This document shows positions 8,925 through 16,166 of a DNA stretch of 64,000 nt, piece after piece. Below the pieces are notes generated by a model, which did not search any database, had not been told where the DNA came from, and saw nothing but the letters and a program-made list of their open reading frames with translations. The stretch comes from JAICMB01 sp035295125 (GTDB lineage Bacteria > Acidobacteriota > Terriglobia > Bryobacterales > Bryobacteraceae). The stretch lies in the NCBI GenBank assembly GCA_035295125.1, contig DATGJP010000095.1, positions 434,001-498,000 of the forward strand, in the 5' to 3' direction. Both the position numbers and the translations under genes were made by a program. Within the stretch, counting starts at the first letter, position 1. Each line of letters starts with the position of its first letter.

Positions 8925-9414
8925 CGCGTTCTCCCCTGACCTGATATTCCCCGCTGGTCAGTTGCAGCACGGTGTCGTAGGAAACGTGCTCCGGGGTTGG
9001 GTCGGTACGTAACAGCCCTTCAATCTGAAATCGAAGCACACGGGTGTTGATGCCCGTCACTTCGATCGGCGTAACCTTAATGCTTGTCAAGCGTGGCTCG
9101 AAATACTTGATGGTGCTTTCGATCGAGCGCAGCAGGCGCGCGCGGTCCTTTGGACTGCTCACGGAGTAGGATGAGAAGTCCGGCAGGCCGTAATAGTAAA
9201 GCGAGTTCGCCAGTTCCCCTTCCGAGTCTTCCAGCGGAACCGCGATACGGCGTGTGTTTAACAACCATTCCAGGTCGCGGCGCAGGGACGCCTTCAGTTG
9301 GCGGACGCCCTGAAGCCGCGTTGCATAGATATCGGTCGGCGTATGCGGCTCCATGTCGACGAGCCGCTCCACGATCGACTGGGTGATGGTGGATTCGGTG
9401 TCAATCCTGGGCAT
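8914..9414 (-). CDS. tssE: T6SS baseplate subunit TssE (gp25-like)
   Basis: This 166-residue protein has the gpW/gp25 fold signature. It carries a central LKASLRRDLEWLLNTRR helix (~35-52), the SLYYYGLPDF segment (~70) and the conserved FEPRL motif (~108-112) that contacts the sheath. TssE is the lysozyme-like wedge protein that nucleates sheath polymerisation on the baseplate. It lies between tssA (11-nt gap) and tssF (11-bp overlap). Confidence 0.94.
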   Translation of the reverse strand: MPRIDTESTITQSIVERLVDMEPHTPTDIYATRLQGVRQLKASLRRDLEWLLNTRRIAVPLEDSEGELANSLYYYGLPDFSSYSVSSPKDRARLLRSIESTIKYFEPRLTSIKVTPIEVTGINTRVLRFQIEGLLRTDPTPEHVSYDTVLQLTSGEYQVRGERGAG

Positions 9415-9425
9415 TCAGCATTCCT

Positions 9426-11276
9426 TTAGGGCTTGCAGGCGAGAGCCTGAACCGGGTCGAGTCTGCAGATTCTGCCGTACAGCTTTTGCCGCAATGCAGC
9501 ATCGCCGTCGGATTTTACGAGGCAGCGCATGAGCATGGTTAAAGGATACGCCACAACGTCCGCAGCCTCCCAGTTTTCCAGGTTATGTTGATCGATGACG
9601 CTCTGCAACTCCTCGAGGATGGGCTGCGCCACTCCCATCTCTCCCGCTTTCATGCAGAGCTCGGCAAGTTGCATCCGGCGCTGGAATCGTCCGCGGCCGG
9701 AGTCCTGTTGCTTCGCGTCGGTGGCGAGAATCTCGATCGCCTCGCGAATACGGCCGCCGCGCACCGCATCAGTCGCCAGTTGGTACGCATCCGGAGGCGC
9801 TGGTTCACCCTCCGGCATGGCATGTTCGTGGGACTGCATCGGCGGAGGAGCGTAGACGACCTCCTGGACGGAAACCGGCGCGGCCGCCGCGGGCTCATCC
9901 GCCGGCATCATCTGGTCGATCCAGGCTTGCGTCTCCACATTAGCGGTCGGCGTGTCGTCCATGAGCGTCATTTTCCGAAGGTCCGGCATGTCTTTCAGCA
10001 GGGCCTTCAGCTCCGACCGGATTGCCAGGGCAATGAGGGGGTAACCGTATGTTTCCAGCGCCGTGACGATATAGCGCTGCAAATCGAGCCAACCGCGGCC
10101 GCAGGGTTGTGCCATGGCGGTCTCGGCCTGCTCGATCACGTTCACCCAGTCATAATTCAACATCGCCTTCTTGAGTTCCTGACGGACTTCCGACGATGGA
10201 GCCTCAAGGAGCATTTGATCCGGCGTTGCGCCTCCGGCGCGCAGCTCGCCCCAACGGAATCCGCGCAGCATTAAGTAAGGCGCGGGGTTATAGCCGTTCT
10301 GCTGGCGCATGAATTTCGCGATAGCTGCCAGCCGGGCAGTCGCATCGTCCATGTCGGCCGGCTCGAGGCCGACCACCGGACGGGCAGGCGCGCGGGCCGT
10401 GGCGGCAGCAGCACCTCCGGACGCTGTAGCGGAGGAGTAATATGCCGCCCCAGCCTCCGGATCACCCCAAGCCGGTTCAGCAGGAGCGGTCGGCTCGTCC
10501 TTTTCCCCGAGAAGCTCCCTTTTCTTTTGAAAAAGCTGCTTCGCGGTGTGGTGTACTTCCTCTAAGGCCGAACGTAAACTCGAAAAACTCGGATTGAAAT
10601 CGGCGAACTTCTCTTCACATAGCGTCGTGAGGCCCTCGAGGCTTTCCTGGCAGCCTGCCAGTAGCGCCACGCACTGTTCGTAGTACTCTTTGGAGGTCTC
10701 GGAAAGGGACTTGTCGAAGTCCTCGGGCGTCAGTTTGCCTTCCTGGATGGCAATCTCGCGCGCTTCGCGGCGTGGAGTGCTGGAATAAACCTCTTCCTCG
10801 TACCCCATACTGCGGGATTCTTTGTATTTGAAGTAGCCGTAACCCGCCCGGCACAGCGGCACCTTCTTCAACGGATCGTCGAACTTTGAGCCCATCCATT
10901 CGAGGGGGGCGGCTCGCAGTTCGAGATCGCCGTCTTCCATCTCGGGATAAACGGTGTCCCAGAAATTCTCCACCAACCCCTTGAGCAGGTCGAGGCCGGC
11001 CTTCAGGCCGCCGAATCCTTCCTTGCGCAACAGGGCCTCGGTAACCCACACTCCGAGCTGCAAATCTTTGCTTTTGGTGGCTAGCGCGTCGCCGGCGAGT
11101 TTTAGTACCGCGGTCCAGTCCGCGGTTTTGCGCGTCCACTGCCAGTCTCCCTGGGGGGCATCGTCGTCTTCACGGCGCGCCTCTTTGATCTTGTCGTAGA
11201 CGGGGTCATACTTCAGGTATTTGCCGCTCGGATTATCGCCCGGGATCGGCGTCAGTACATCATCGCGTAATGGCAT
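9426..11276 (-). CDS. tssA: T6SS cap/assembly protein TssA (ImpA family)
   Basis: This 616-residue protein begins with the ImpA N-terminal domain: PIPGDNPSGKYLKYDPVYDKIKEARREDD (residues 10-40) and a tryptophan-rich helix DWQWTRKTADW. This domain extends to roughly residue 130. A central coiled region follows, with an Ala/Pro-rich linker near 270-310 and a helical C-terminal half that includes a TPR-like segment (~500-600). TssA caps the distal end of the growing sheath. It is longer than the short TssA class, which fits the two-domain type. The tagJ gene lies 17 nt upstream. Confidence 0.93.
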   Translation of the reverse strand: MPLRDDVLTPIPGDNPSGKYLKYDPVYDKIKEARREDDDAPQGDWQWTRKTADWTAVLKLAGDALATKSKDLQLGVWVTEALLRKEGFGGLKAGLDLLKGLVENFWDTVYPEMEDGDLELRAAPLEWMGSKFDDPLKKVPLCRAGYGYFKYKESRSMGYEEEVYSSTPRREAREIAIQEGKLTPEDFDKSLSETSKEYYEQCVALLAGCQESLEGLTTLCEEKFADFNPSFSSLRSALEEVHHTAKQLFQKKRELLGEKDEPTAPAEPAWGDPEAGAAYYSSATASGGAAAATARAPARPVVGLEPADMDDATARLAAIAKFMRQQNGYNPAPYLMLRGFRWGELRAGGATPDQMLLEAPSSEVRQELKKAMLNYDWVNVIEQAETAMAQPCGRGWLDLQRYIVTALETYGYPLIALAIRSELKALLKDMPDLRKMTLMDDTPTANVETQAWIDQMMPADEPAAAAPVSVQEVVYAPPPMQSHEHAMPEGEPAPPDAYQLATDAVRGGRIREAIEILATDAKQQDSGRGRFQRRMQLAELCMKAGEMGVAQPILEELQSVIDQHNLENWEAADVVAYPLTMLMRCLVKSDGDAALRQKLYGRICRLDPVQALACKP

Positions 11277-11293
11277 GAGAACTACCTACGATA

Positions 11294-12034
11294 CTACTCG
11301 CTCCCGGCATGCTCCGCAGCGAGCGCTTCCTCGGCCTGGGCGAATTCGATTTTCCGCACCTCGAGAACCGGCACCTCCTCGTCGTCGACGAGAAAACACT
11401 TCTGGCCGATCGGCACGGCGTGGCCGTCTTTCTGGCGCCATTCGGTCGCCCGGCCGAGTTTGATGTTGGGGTCCGCATCCTCGAACGACAGCGGACACAG
11501 CGCCGGGACCAGCACTTCGCCCAGTTCCGTGCCCTTGAAGGCCGGACCGGTTTTGACGAGAGCCGGAATCCACAGCAGATCCCTCAGACGCTTCGGGGCT
11601 TCCATCTCGATGGACACAATGTGCTGCAGCGGAATCCATAAGTACGCGCCGGCGGCATAGACCTCCAGGCGTGTGCCGACGTTCGGATCGCCATCCTCGA
11701 GAGTTTTAAATTCGGCGCCGTTCAGAGTGCCCTGGATCTTGTCGGCATCGACGGAAGTATCCAGAGGAAAACTCTTGTTGCGGAACATGTCCGCGCGCAG
11801 GCGCTCTGCGTGCAGAGCCGAGAAATACAGCACGGCGCCCAGCTTGGCTTGCGGCCCCTGCTCGGCGAGCACATTGAGATGTTTCTCCGCGCGATCGTGT
11901 TCTCCCGCGAAGCATAACAGTTCGAAAAGGAACGTTCGCCGCGCCGCGTCCTGCGGGTTGTCGCGCAACTCCGCGCCTAGAGCCGTGATGGCTTCGTCCA
12001 GCTTACCGGCTTGAAAGAGCTGTTTGGGTGTCAC
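11294..12034 (-). CDS. tagJ: T6SS accessory protein TagJ (ImpE family)
   Basis: This 246-residue protein starts with two TPR-like helical pairs (GKLDEAITALGAELRDNPQDAARRTFLFELL, ~10-40). It continues with the ImpE body, including GAYLWIPLQHIVSIEMEAPKRLRDLLWIPA near residue 150. ImpE/TagJ proteins bind the N-terminus of TssB and accompany ClpV in some T6SS subtypes. The gene sits between hcp and tssA, consistent with this role. The start codon follows a 54-bp gap after the first hcp gene. Confidence 0.92.
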   Translation of the reverse strand: MTPKQLFQAGKLDEAITALGAELRDNPQDAARRTFLFELLCFAGEHDRAEKHLNVLAEQGPQAKLGAVLYFSALHAERLRADMFRNKSFPLDTSVDADKIQGTLNGAEFKTLEDGDPNVGTRLEVYAAGAYLWIPLQHIVSIEMEAPKRLRDLLWIPALVKTGPAFKGTELGEVLVPALCPLSFEDADPNIKLGRATEWRQKDGHAVPIGQKCFLVDDEEVPVLEVRKIEFAQAEEALAAEHAGSE

Positions 12035-12088
12035 TTGGCTTCCTGAGACCTCTTATCTTCCGTCGAACCGATTAGTGATTCGACTCGC

Positions 12089-12622
12089 TTAAATGTTTTT
12101 CTTCAATTGCGCGAGATCGTATGTCATCATCATGGAGCCTGCCAGCGACCCATCCTGCTTCTGCTCGCGGTACTCGATCTGCTGGATCTGGAAACTGATC
12201 GAGAACTCGACTACCGGAGCGAGCGGATATTGGGGATGACGGCCCCCGGCGATCTCACAGCTTGTTATATACACATTTTCAAATCGAACCCGCAAATACT
12301 CGTGCTGCACGTTCCCGGCTTTCCGGCAGACCAGATACATTTTGGGGATCCTCTCGCCGGTTGCACAGGCCTGTTTGAGTTTGGGAAATGAGAAGTCGGT
12401 ATACATGACGAACCGCGGGTTGTGAAAGACGGCCTTACTGACGCCGCCATAATCACTCTGCTTCCCGCGGTTCGAGATACCTATTGAAAAATCGAGCAAC
12501 TGAAGCTCTTTGGGGTGCCTTAGATCCTTGGATTCCCCGTCAATGCCGTCCACCTTGAGGAAAAAATCTACGTTGCTTGGTTTCGAGCCGCTGACTTGTG
12601 TTGAGGCGCCGGATTCGGCCAT
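12089..12622 (-). CDS. hcp: Hcp-family tube protein, paralog 1 (177 aa)
   Basis: This Hcp family protein contains DFFLKVDGIDGESKD near the N-terminus and CATGERIPKMYLVCRKAG near residue 85, matching the family pattern of beta-barrel strands and the inner tube helix. A ~15-residue Ser/Gly-rich N-terminal extension is absent from the other two paralogs. Hcp hexamers stack into the secreted inner tube and often hold small effectors in the lumen. It is the last of three tandem hcp genes, 2 nt after the middle one. The sequence has diverged far from the other two, suggesting specialised cargo. Confidence 0.92.
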   Translation of the reverse strand: MAESGASTQVSGSKPSNVDFFLKVDGIDGESKDLRHPKELQLLDFSIGISNRGKQSDYGGVSKAVFHNPRFVMYTDFSFPKLKQACATGERIPKMYLVCRKAGNVQHEYLRVRFENVYITSCEIAGGRHPQYPLAPVVEFSISFQIQQIEYREQKQDGSLAGSMMMTYDLAQLKKNI

Positions 12623-12624
12623 CG

Positions 12625-13107
12625 CTACGCTCCTCCGCCACCCCGAGGAATTACATAGATGGTTTTGATCGTGCCACCCAGTTGGCCCGTCTGCATCTGC
12701 TCGGACTCCTCGGTTTCGATTTTCGAAAAGCTGAGGGTGAAATACATCATCGGAATGCCCTTATCGGAGACTTTGCCCACTTCAAAATGCTCCACCAAGG
12801 CGTCAGATAACGTGATGATGAGATAGGGTTGCTGCCTCTGTCCAGCTTTCCTTATCGTCAACACCGCCTTCTTGATCCGCTCGCCCAACGCGCAAGACCG
12901 GTGCAGCAGCGCGACCGACCTTTCGACTTCAGCGGTAAAGTCGAGTGTCTTCCACGCAGATTTACCCATCTCCATGCCACTTTTGCTGCCGATGGCGTTG
13001 GTAACACACATGCTCCAGCTCTGGATGCGGATGTTCCCAGGCATCGTCGGATCGACACTTTCTCCCTCAATTCCATCCAACTTGAGGTAGTAATCCTGCG
13101 TTTCCAT
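12625..13107 (-). CDS. hcp: Hcp-family tube protein, paralog 2 (160 aa)
   Basis: This 160-residue Hcp family member starts METQDYYLKLDGIEGES and contains CALGERIKKAVLTIRKAGQ near residue 70. The C-terminus ends in a Gly/Ala run (RGGGGA). It is distinct from its neighbours in the loop that normally reads GRxTxxD/H. It lies 132 bp after paralog 3 across a double stem-loop, and 2 nt before paralog 1. Confidence 0.92.
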   Translation of the reverse strand: METQDYYLKLDGIEGESVDPTMPGNIRIQSWSMCVTNAIGSKSGMEMGKSAWKTLDFTAEVERSVALLHRSCALGERIKKAVLTIRKAGQRQQPYLIITLSDALVEHFEVGKVSDKGIPMMYFTLSFSKIETEESEQMQTGQLGGTIKTIYVIPRGGGGA

Positions 13108-13174
13108 CGATTAAAATCCCGTTACGTCCAGACGACAAGCTCAGGCCTGTCGAGATAAAACCACAGACGGTTTG

Positions 13175-13215
13175 GGGCGTTGCGCCCGGCCGAAGAACGG
13201 CCGTCCGCAACGCCC
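13175..13215. other. Double stem-loop between two hcp genes
   Basis: The outer arms GGGCGTTGCG (13175-13184) and CGCAACGCCC (13206-13215) pair perfectly. Inside them CGGCCG (13187-13192) and CGGCCG (13198-13203) pair around AAGAA. On the transcribed (minus) strand the structure follows the stop of hcp paralog 3. There is no trailing U-run, so it is more likely a processing or stabilising element, or an intergenic repeat, than an intrinsic terminator. It could raise expression of paralog 3 over the genes behind it. Confidence 0.6.
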
Positions 13216-13239
13216 ACGAATACAGGCAAGAACCACGAT

Positions 13240-13722
13240 TTAGCTCTTCTGCTGTGTCTTGATGTTGTAGCCAGCCTGGTAAGCCGCGCCCAACGAACCG
13301 TCCTGGTTCTGGATTTTGTAAGTGACATCGACCTGCGTGAAGTTGAACGAGATCTGGTCCTGGGGCAGAACTTCACCCGAGCCGCCCGTTTGGAAGGACG
13401 AAACGAGGATGTCCGTAAATTTCCAGGTCAGATATTCCTGTTGCTTGCCGCCAGCCTTGCGGCAGGTGAGCAGCGCCGACTTGATGTGATCGCCCGTGGC
13501 GCACGCTTGGAACAGCTTGGAACTTGCCGTTTGCGTCGTCATGACGAAGTGGAAGTCCTGCATGGTCGCCCTGCCAGATCCCATACCGAGACCGGTGGAC
13601 GCTGAACCTGCGTTCGTTGCCCCGAACGACCACGACAGCAACTGGATCTCATTCTTATGAGTGGCGTCCTGGGCTTCCCCATCGACACCATCAATCTTCA
13701 AAAACATGTCTACAATCGCCAT
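13240..13722 (-). CDS. hcp: Hcp-family tube protein, paralog 3 (160 aa), probable main tube subunit
   Basis: This 160-residue Hcp begins MAIVDMFLKIDGVDGEAQD and carries the canonical HKNEIQLLSWSFGATN strand, the GRATMQDFHFVM segment and CATGDHIKSALLTCRKAGGKQQEYL. Of the three paralogs it is the closest to textbook Hcp. It is first after tssC (28-nt gap) and is followed by a stable stem-loop. I infer that it is the main structural tube protein. Confidence 0.95.
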   Translation of the reverse strand: MAIVDMFLKIDGVDGEAQDATHKNEIQLLSWSFGATNAGSASTGLGMGSGRATMQDFHFVMTTQTASSKLFQACATGDHIKSALLTCRKAGGKQQEYLTWKFTDILVSSFQTGGSGEVLPQDQISFNFTQVDVTYKIQNQDGSLGAAYQAGYNIKTQQKS

Positions 13723-13750
13723 TCTTGCCCTCCTAGAGTTTGCTTATGCG

Positions 13751-15229
13751 TTATTTGCGCGCCGAAGCCGGCAGCTCAGCCACCAACCGCAGCGACATCG
13801 AGAGTTCATCCAACTGGAAGTGCGGCCGCAGGAAAGCAACCGCCCGGTATACGCCGGGTTTTCCAGCAACTTCGGCAACCTCGATCCGGGCGTCGCGCAA
13901 GGGGCGCTGGGCCTTGACCGAGGCGGAGGCAGTGTCATCCGGCGTCACGTAATTCATGATCCACTGGTTCAGCCAGAGTTCACAATCCTTCCGTGACATG
14001 AAACTGCCAATTTTGTCGCGCATCATTGCCTTCAGATAATGCGCGAATCGGGACACTGCCAAAATGTACGGTAACTGAGCGGACAGGCGCGCATTGGCAT
14101 TGGCCGCATCCTTGTCGTACAACTTCGGCTTCTGCGCGGACTGCACACTGAAAAATGCCGCGTAATCCGTGCCCTTGCAGTGCACCAGGGGAACAAAGCC
14201 CTGGTCGGCAAGCTCTTTTTCACGCCTGTCAGTTATAGGTGTCTCCGTCGGGCACTTCATTGCAACATCACCTTCGTCGGTGTAGAAATTGTGCACCGGC
14301 AGTCCTTCGACTAAGCCGCCGCCTTCCACGCCGCGAATCGAGGCGCACCAGCCGTACAGGTTGAACGCCGTCGTAATGCGGGCGCCCAGCGAGTATGCTG
14401 CGTTCGCCCAGCAGTACTTCGTATGATCGGTGCCGTCCACGTTCTCTTCGTAGTTGAAGGCTTCGATGCTCTTGTTCTCTTTGCCATACGGAAGCCGAAT
14501 CAACATGCGCGGAACGCACAGCCCGACGTAGCGGGAATCTTCGCTCTGCCGGAAGCTCTTCCACTTCGCGTACTCCGTGGTGTCGAACACCTTGGAGAGG
14601 TCGCGGGGAGCATCCAACTGGGCAAAGCTCTCAAGGTTGAAGAAGGACGGATCCGCTGCAGACAGGAAAGGAGCGTGCGCGGATGCTGCCACCTGCGCGG
14701 TCCTCTCGAGCAGCTCGATGTCTTCCGGATGCCGGCCGAATTCGTAGTCGCCGATCAGCGCGCCAAACGGAGCGCCGCCGAATACGCCGAATTCTTCTTC
14801 GTATACCTTCTTGAACAACGCACTCTGGTCGAACTCGGGGGCGCGCTGCAGATCGCGCAGCAGGTCGCGCTTCGAGACGTTCAGAATTTTGATCTTGCAC
14901 TGATCACTGGTTTCGGTGGAATCCATCAGGTACTTCAACCCGCGCCAGGTCCCTTCGAGCTTTTGGAACGAAGGATGATGCAGGATCTCGTTGAGCTGGA
15001 TGGAAAGCAGGTGGTCGATCTGCGCAATGCGGGCATTAATCATCGCCTCGGCGTCGCGCGAGACCGTCATCGAGCCTTCCAGAACCTGGGCTACGAATTC
15101 CTTCACCAGGTCCTTGCCACGCTCTTTCGAGGTAGTAATGCGCCCTTCTTCTACGATTTGATCGAGCAAACCGGCCTGTTCGAAAGTATGGCCGGCTGCC
15201 GCAGCGGCTGCAGATTGTTGCTCAGGCAT
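13751..15229 (-). CDS. tssC: T6SS sheath large subunit TssC
   Basis: This 492-residue protein is the large contractile-sheath subunit (VipB/ImpC). Diagnostic segments are LHHPSFQKLEGTWRGLKYL near residue 85, FGVFGGAPFGALIGDYEF (~150) and FLSAADPSFF (~190). Late segments are CPTETPITDRREKELADQGF (~330) and the C-terminal RIEVAEVAGKPGVYRAVAFLRPHFQL strand. TssC and TssB copolymerise around the Hcp tube. The tssB stop is 1 nt upstream, so the two subunits are co-translated. Confidence 0.97.
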   Translation of the reverse strand: MPEQQSAAAAAAGHTFEQAGLLDQIVEEGRITTSKERGKDLVKEFVAQVLEGSMTVSRDAEAMINARIAQIDHLLSIQLNEILHHPSFQKLEGTWRGLKYLMDSTETSDQCKIKILNVSKRDLLRDLQRAPEFDQSALFKKVYEEEFGVFGGAPFGALIGDYEFGRHPEDIELLERTAQVAASAHAPFLSAADPSFFNLESFAQLDAPRDLSKVFDTTEYAKWKSFRQSEDSRYVGLCVPRMLIRLPYGKENKSIEAFNYEENVDGTDHTKYCWANAAYSLGARITTAFNLYGWCASIRGVEGGGLVEGLPVHNFYTDEGDVAMKCPTETPITDRREKELADQGFVPLVHCKGTDYAAFFSVQSAQKPKLYDKDAANANARLSAQLPYILAVSRFAHYLKAMMRDKIGSFMSRKDCELWLNQWIMNYVTPDDTASASVKAQRPLRDARIEVAEVAGKPGVYRAVAFLRPHFQLDELSMSLRLVAELPASARK

Positions 15230-15230
15230 T

Positions 15231-15788
15231 TTATTCTCCCTCCGGCGTGCTGCCAGGCTCTGGCGTATGGCCAGCTTCTGGTGTAGCGCCGCCCAGCTCC
15301 GTCTTCAGCTTGTTGAGCTTGTCGGTGTTGCTGACAGCCTCCAGCAAAGCCTGCTCGAGGCGGTCGTTGCCCTGCAAGCTGCCCCGCAGGTCCGAAAGCT
15401 TCGTCCGCAAATCGAGCAGTTCGCGCAGCGGCTTGACCTGCCGTGCGACGTTCTCCGGCTCGAAATCATCCATACTCTTGAAGTGCAGATCGACCTTGAT
15501 CTGTGGTGCGTCTGCATCTTCGCTCAACTTGTTCTCCACCGAATAAGCCAGATGTGGTTTAATCCCGGCCAGAACGGCGTCGAAGTTGTCCGGATTCACC
15601 TCCGTGAACTTCCGGTCGCGCAGGCGCGGCAGGGGTTCACTTGGCTGTCCGGTGAAGTCTCCCAGAACTCCCATTACAAAGGGGAGCTCTTTCATCTCGA
15701 TGGCGTCCCCAATTTCGACGTCGTACGTGACGTGTACGCGGGGAGGCCTTACGCGACCGATCTTTTCTTGTGTGCTGGCTCTTGCCAT
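15231..15788 (-). CDS. tssB: T6SS sheath small subunit TssB
   Basis: This 185-residue protein is the small sheath subunit (VipA/ImpB). It contains RPPRVHVTYDVEIGD (~13-28), ELPFVMGVLGDFTG (~34-47) and KFTEVNPDNFD (~61-71), followed by an alpha-helical C-terminus. The extreme C-terminus (PEAGHTPEPGSTPEGE) is Pro/Glu-rich and probably disordered. It is the first gene of the T6SS operon, and the divergent control region begins directly upstream. The N-terminal region is the expected binding site of ClpV/TagJ on contracted sheath. Confidence 0.96.
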   Translation of the reverse strand: MARASTQEKIGRVRPPRVHVTYDVEIGDAIEMKELPFVMGVLGDFTGQPSEPLPRLRDRKFTEVNPDNFDAVLAGIKPHLAYSVENKLSEDADAPQIKVDLHFKSMDDFEPENVARQVKPLRELLDLRTKLSDLRGSLQGNDRLEQALLEAVSNTDKLNKLKTELGGATPEAGHTPEPGSTPEGE

Positions 15789-16166
15789 GTTGGTTACCTC
15801 GCTATCTCCAAAGTAGGAGCACTGCTGAATTTACCATAGATCCACTGGGTCAGGTAAACCTTTTTTAAGGTTCCCAAACGGCGCGGATCTGGGCGGCTTT
15901 CGAGCCGACCGGCATCACTTCCTCAGCGGTTCGGCTTTCCTCTAACAGTGCGCCCAGATCGCGATTCGTTACACGGCTGGAGCAAATTTGAGCCGTGCCC
16001 TCCGTCCGGCTCTTTCCGTGTCCTTCTTCGTCATCCTCACTGGATATGTGGAACGACTCGCCCAGGTGTTACATGCCCGCCACACCCGTAAACTATTGAA
16101 ACCTCAAATTCCTCTGCTTCGTCGGAGTTCCTTGGTATACTTGCTTGTAGCCCCCGTAAACCTATC
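15789..16166. promoter_or_regulatory. Divergent control region between the T6SS operon and the NHL-repeat gene
   Basis: This 378-bp gap carries two inverted repeats. One is AACCTT (15857-15862) with AAGGTT (15867-15872) around four T residues. The other is a long imperfect inverted repeat whose outer arms are GATCTGGGCG (15886-15895) and CGCCCAGATC (15951-15960), with a further partly paired GCCGA.CCG / CGGTTCGGC segment inside. On the plus strand an extended -10-like TGGTATACT ends at 16141, 25 nt before the NHL gene start. The repeats are directly visible; operator or attenuator function is inferred. Confidence 0.55.
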
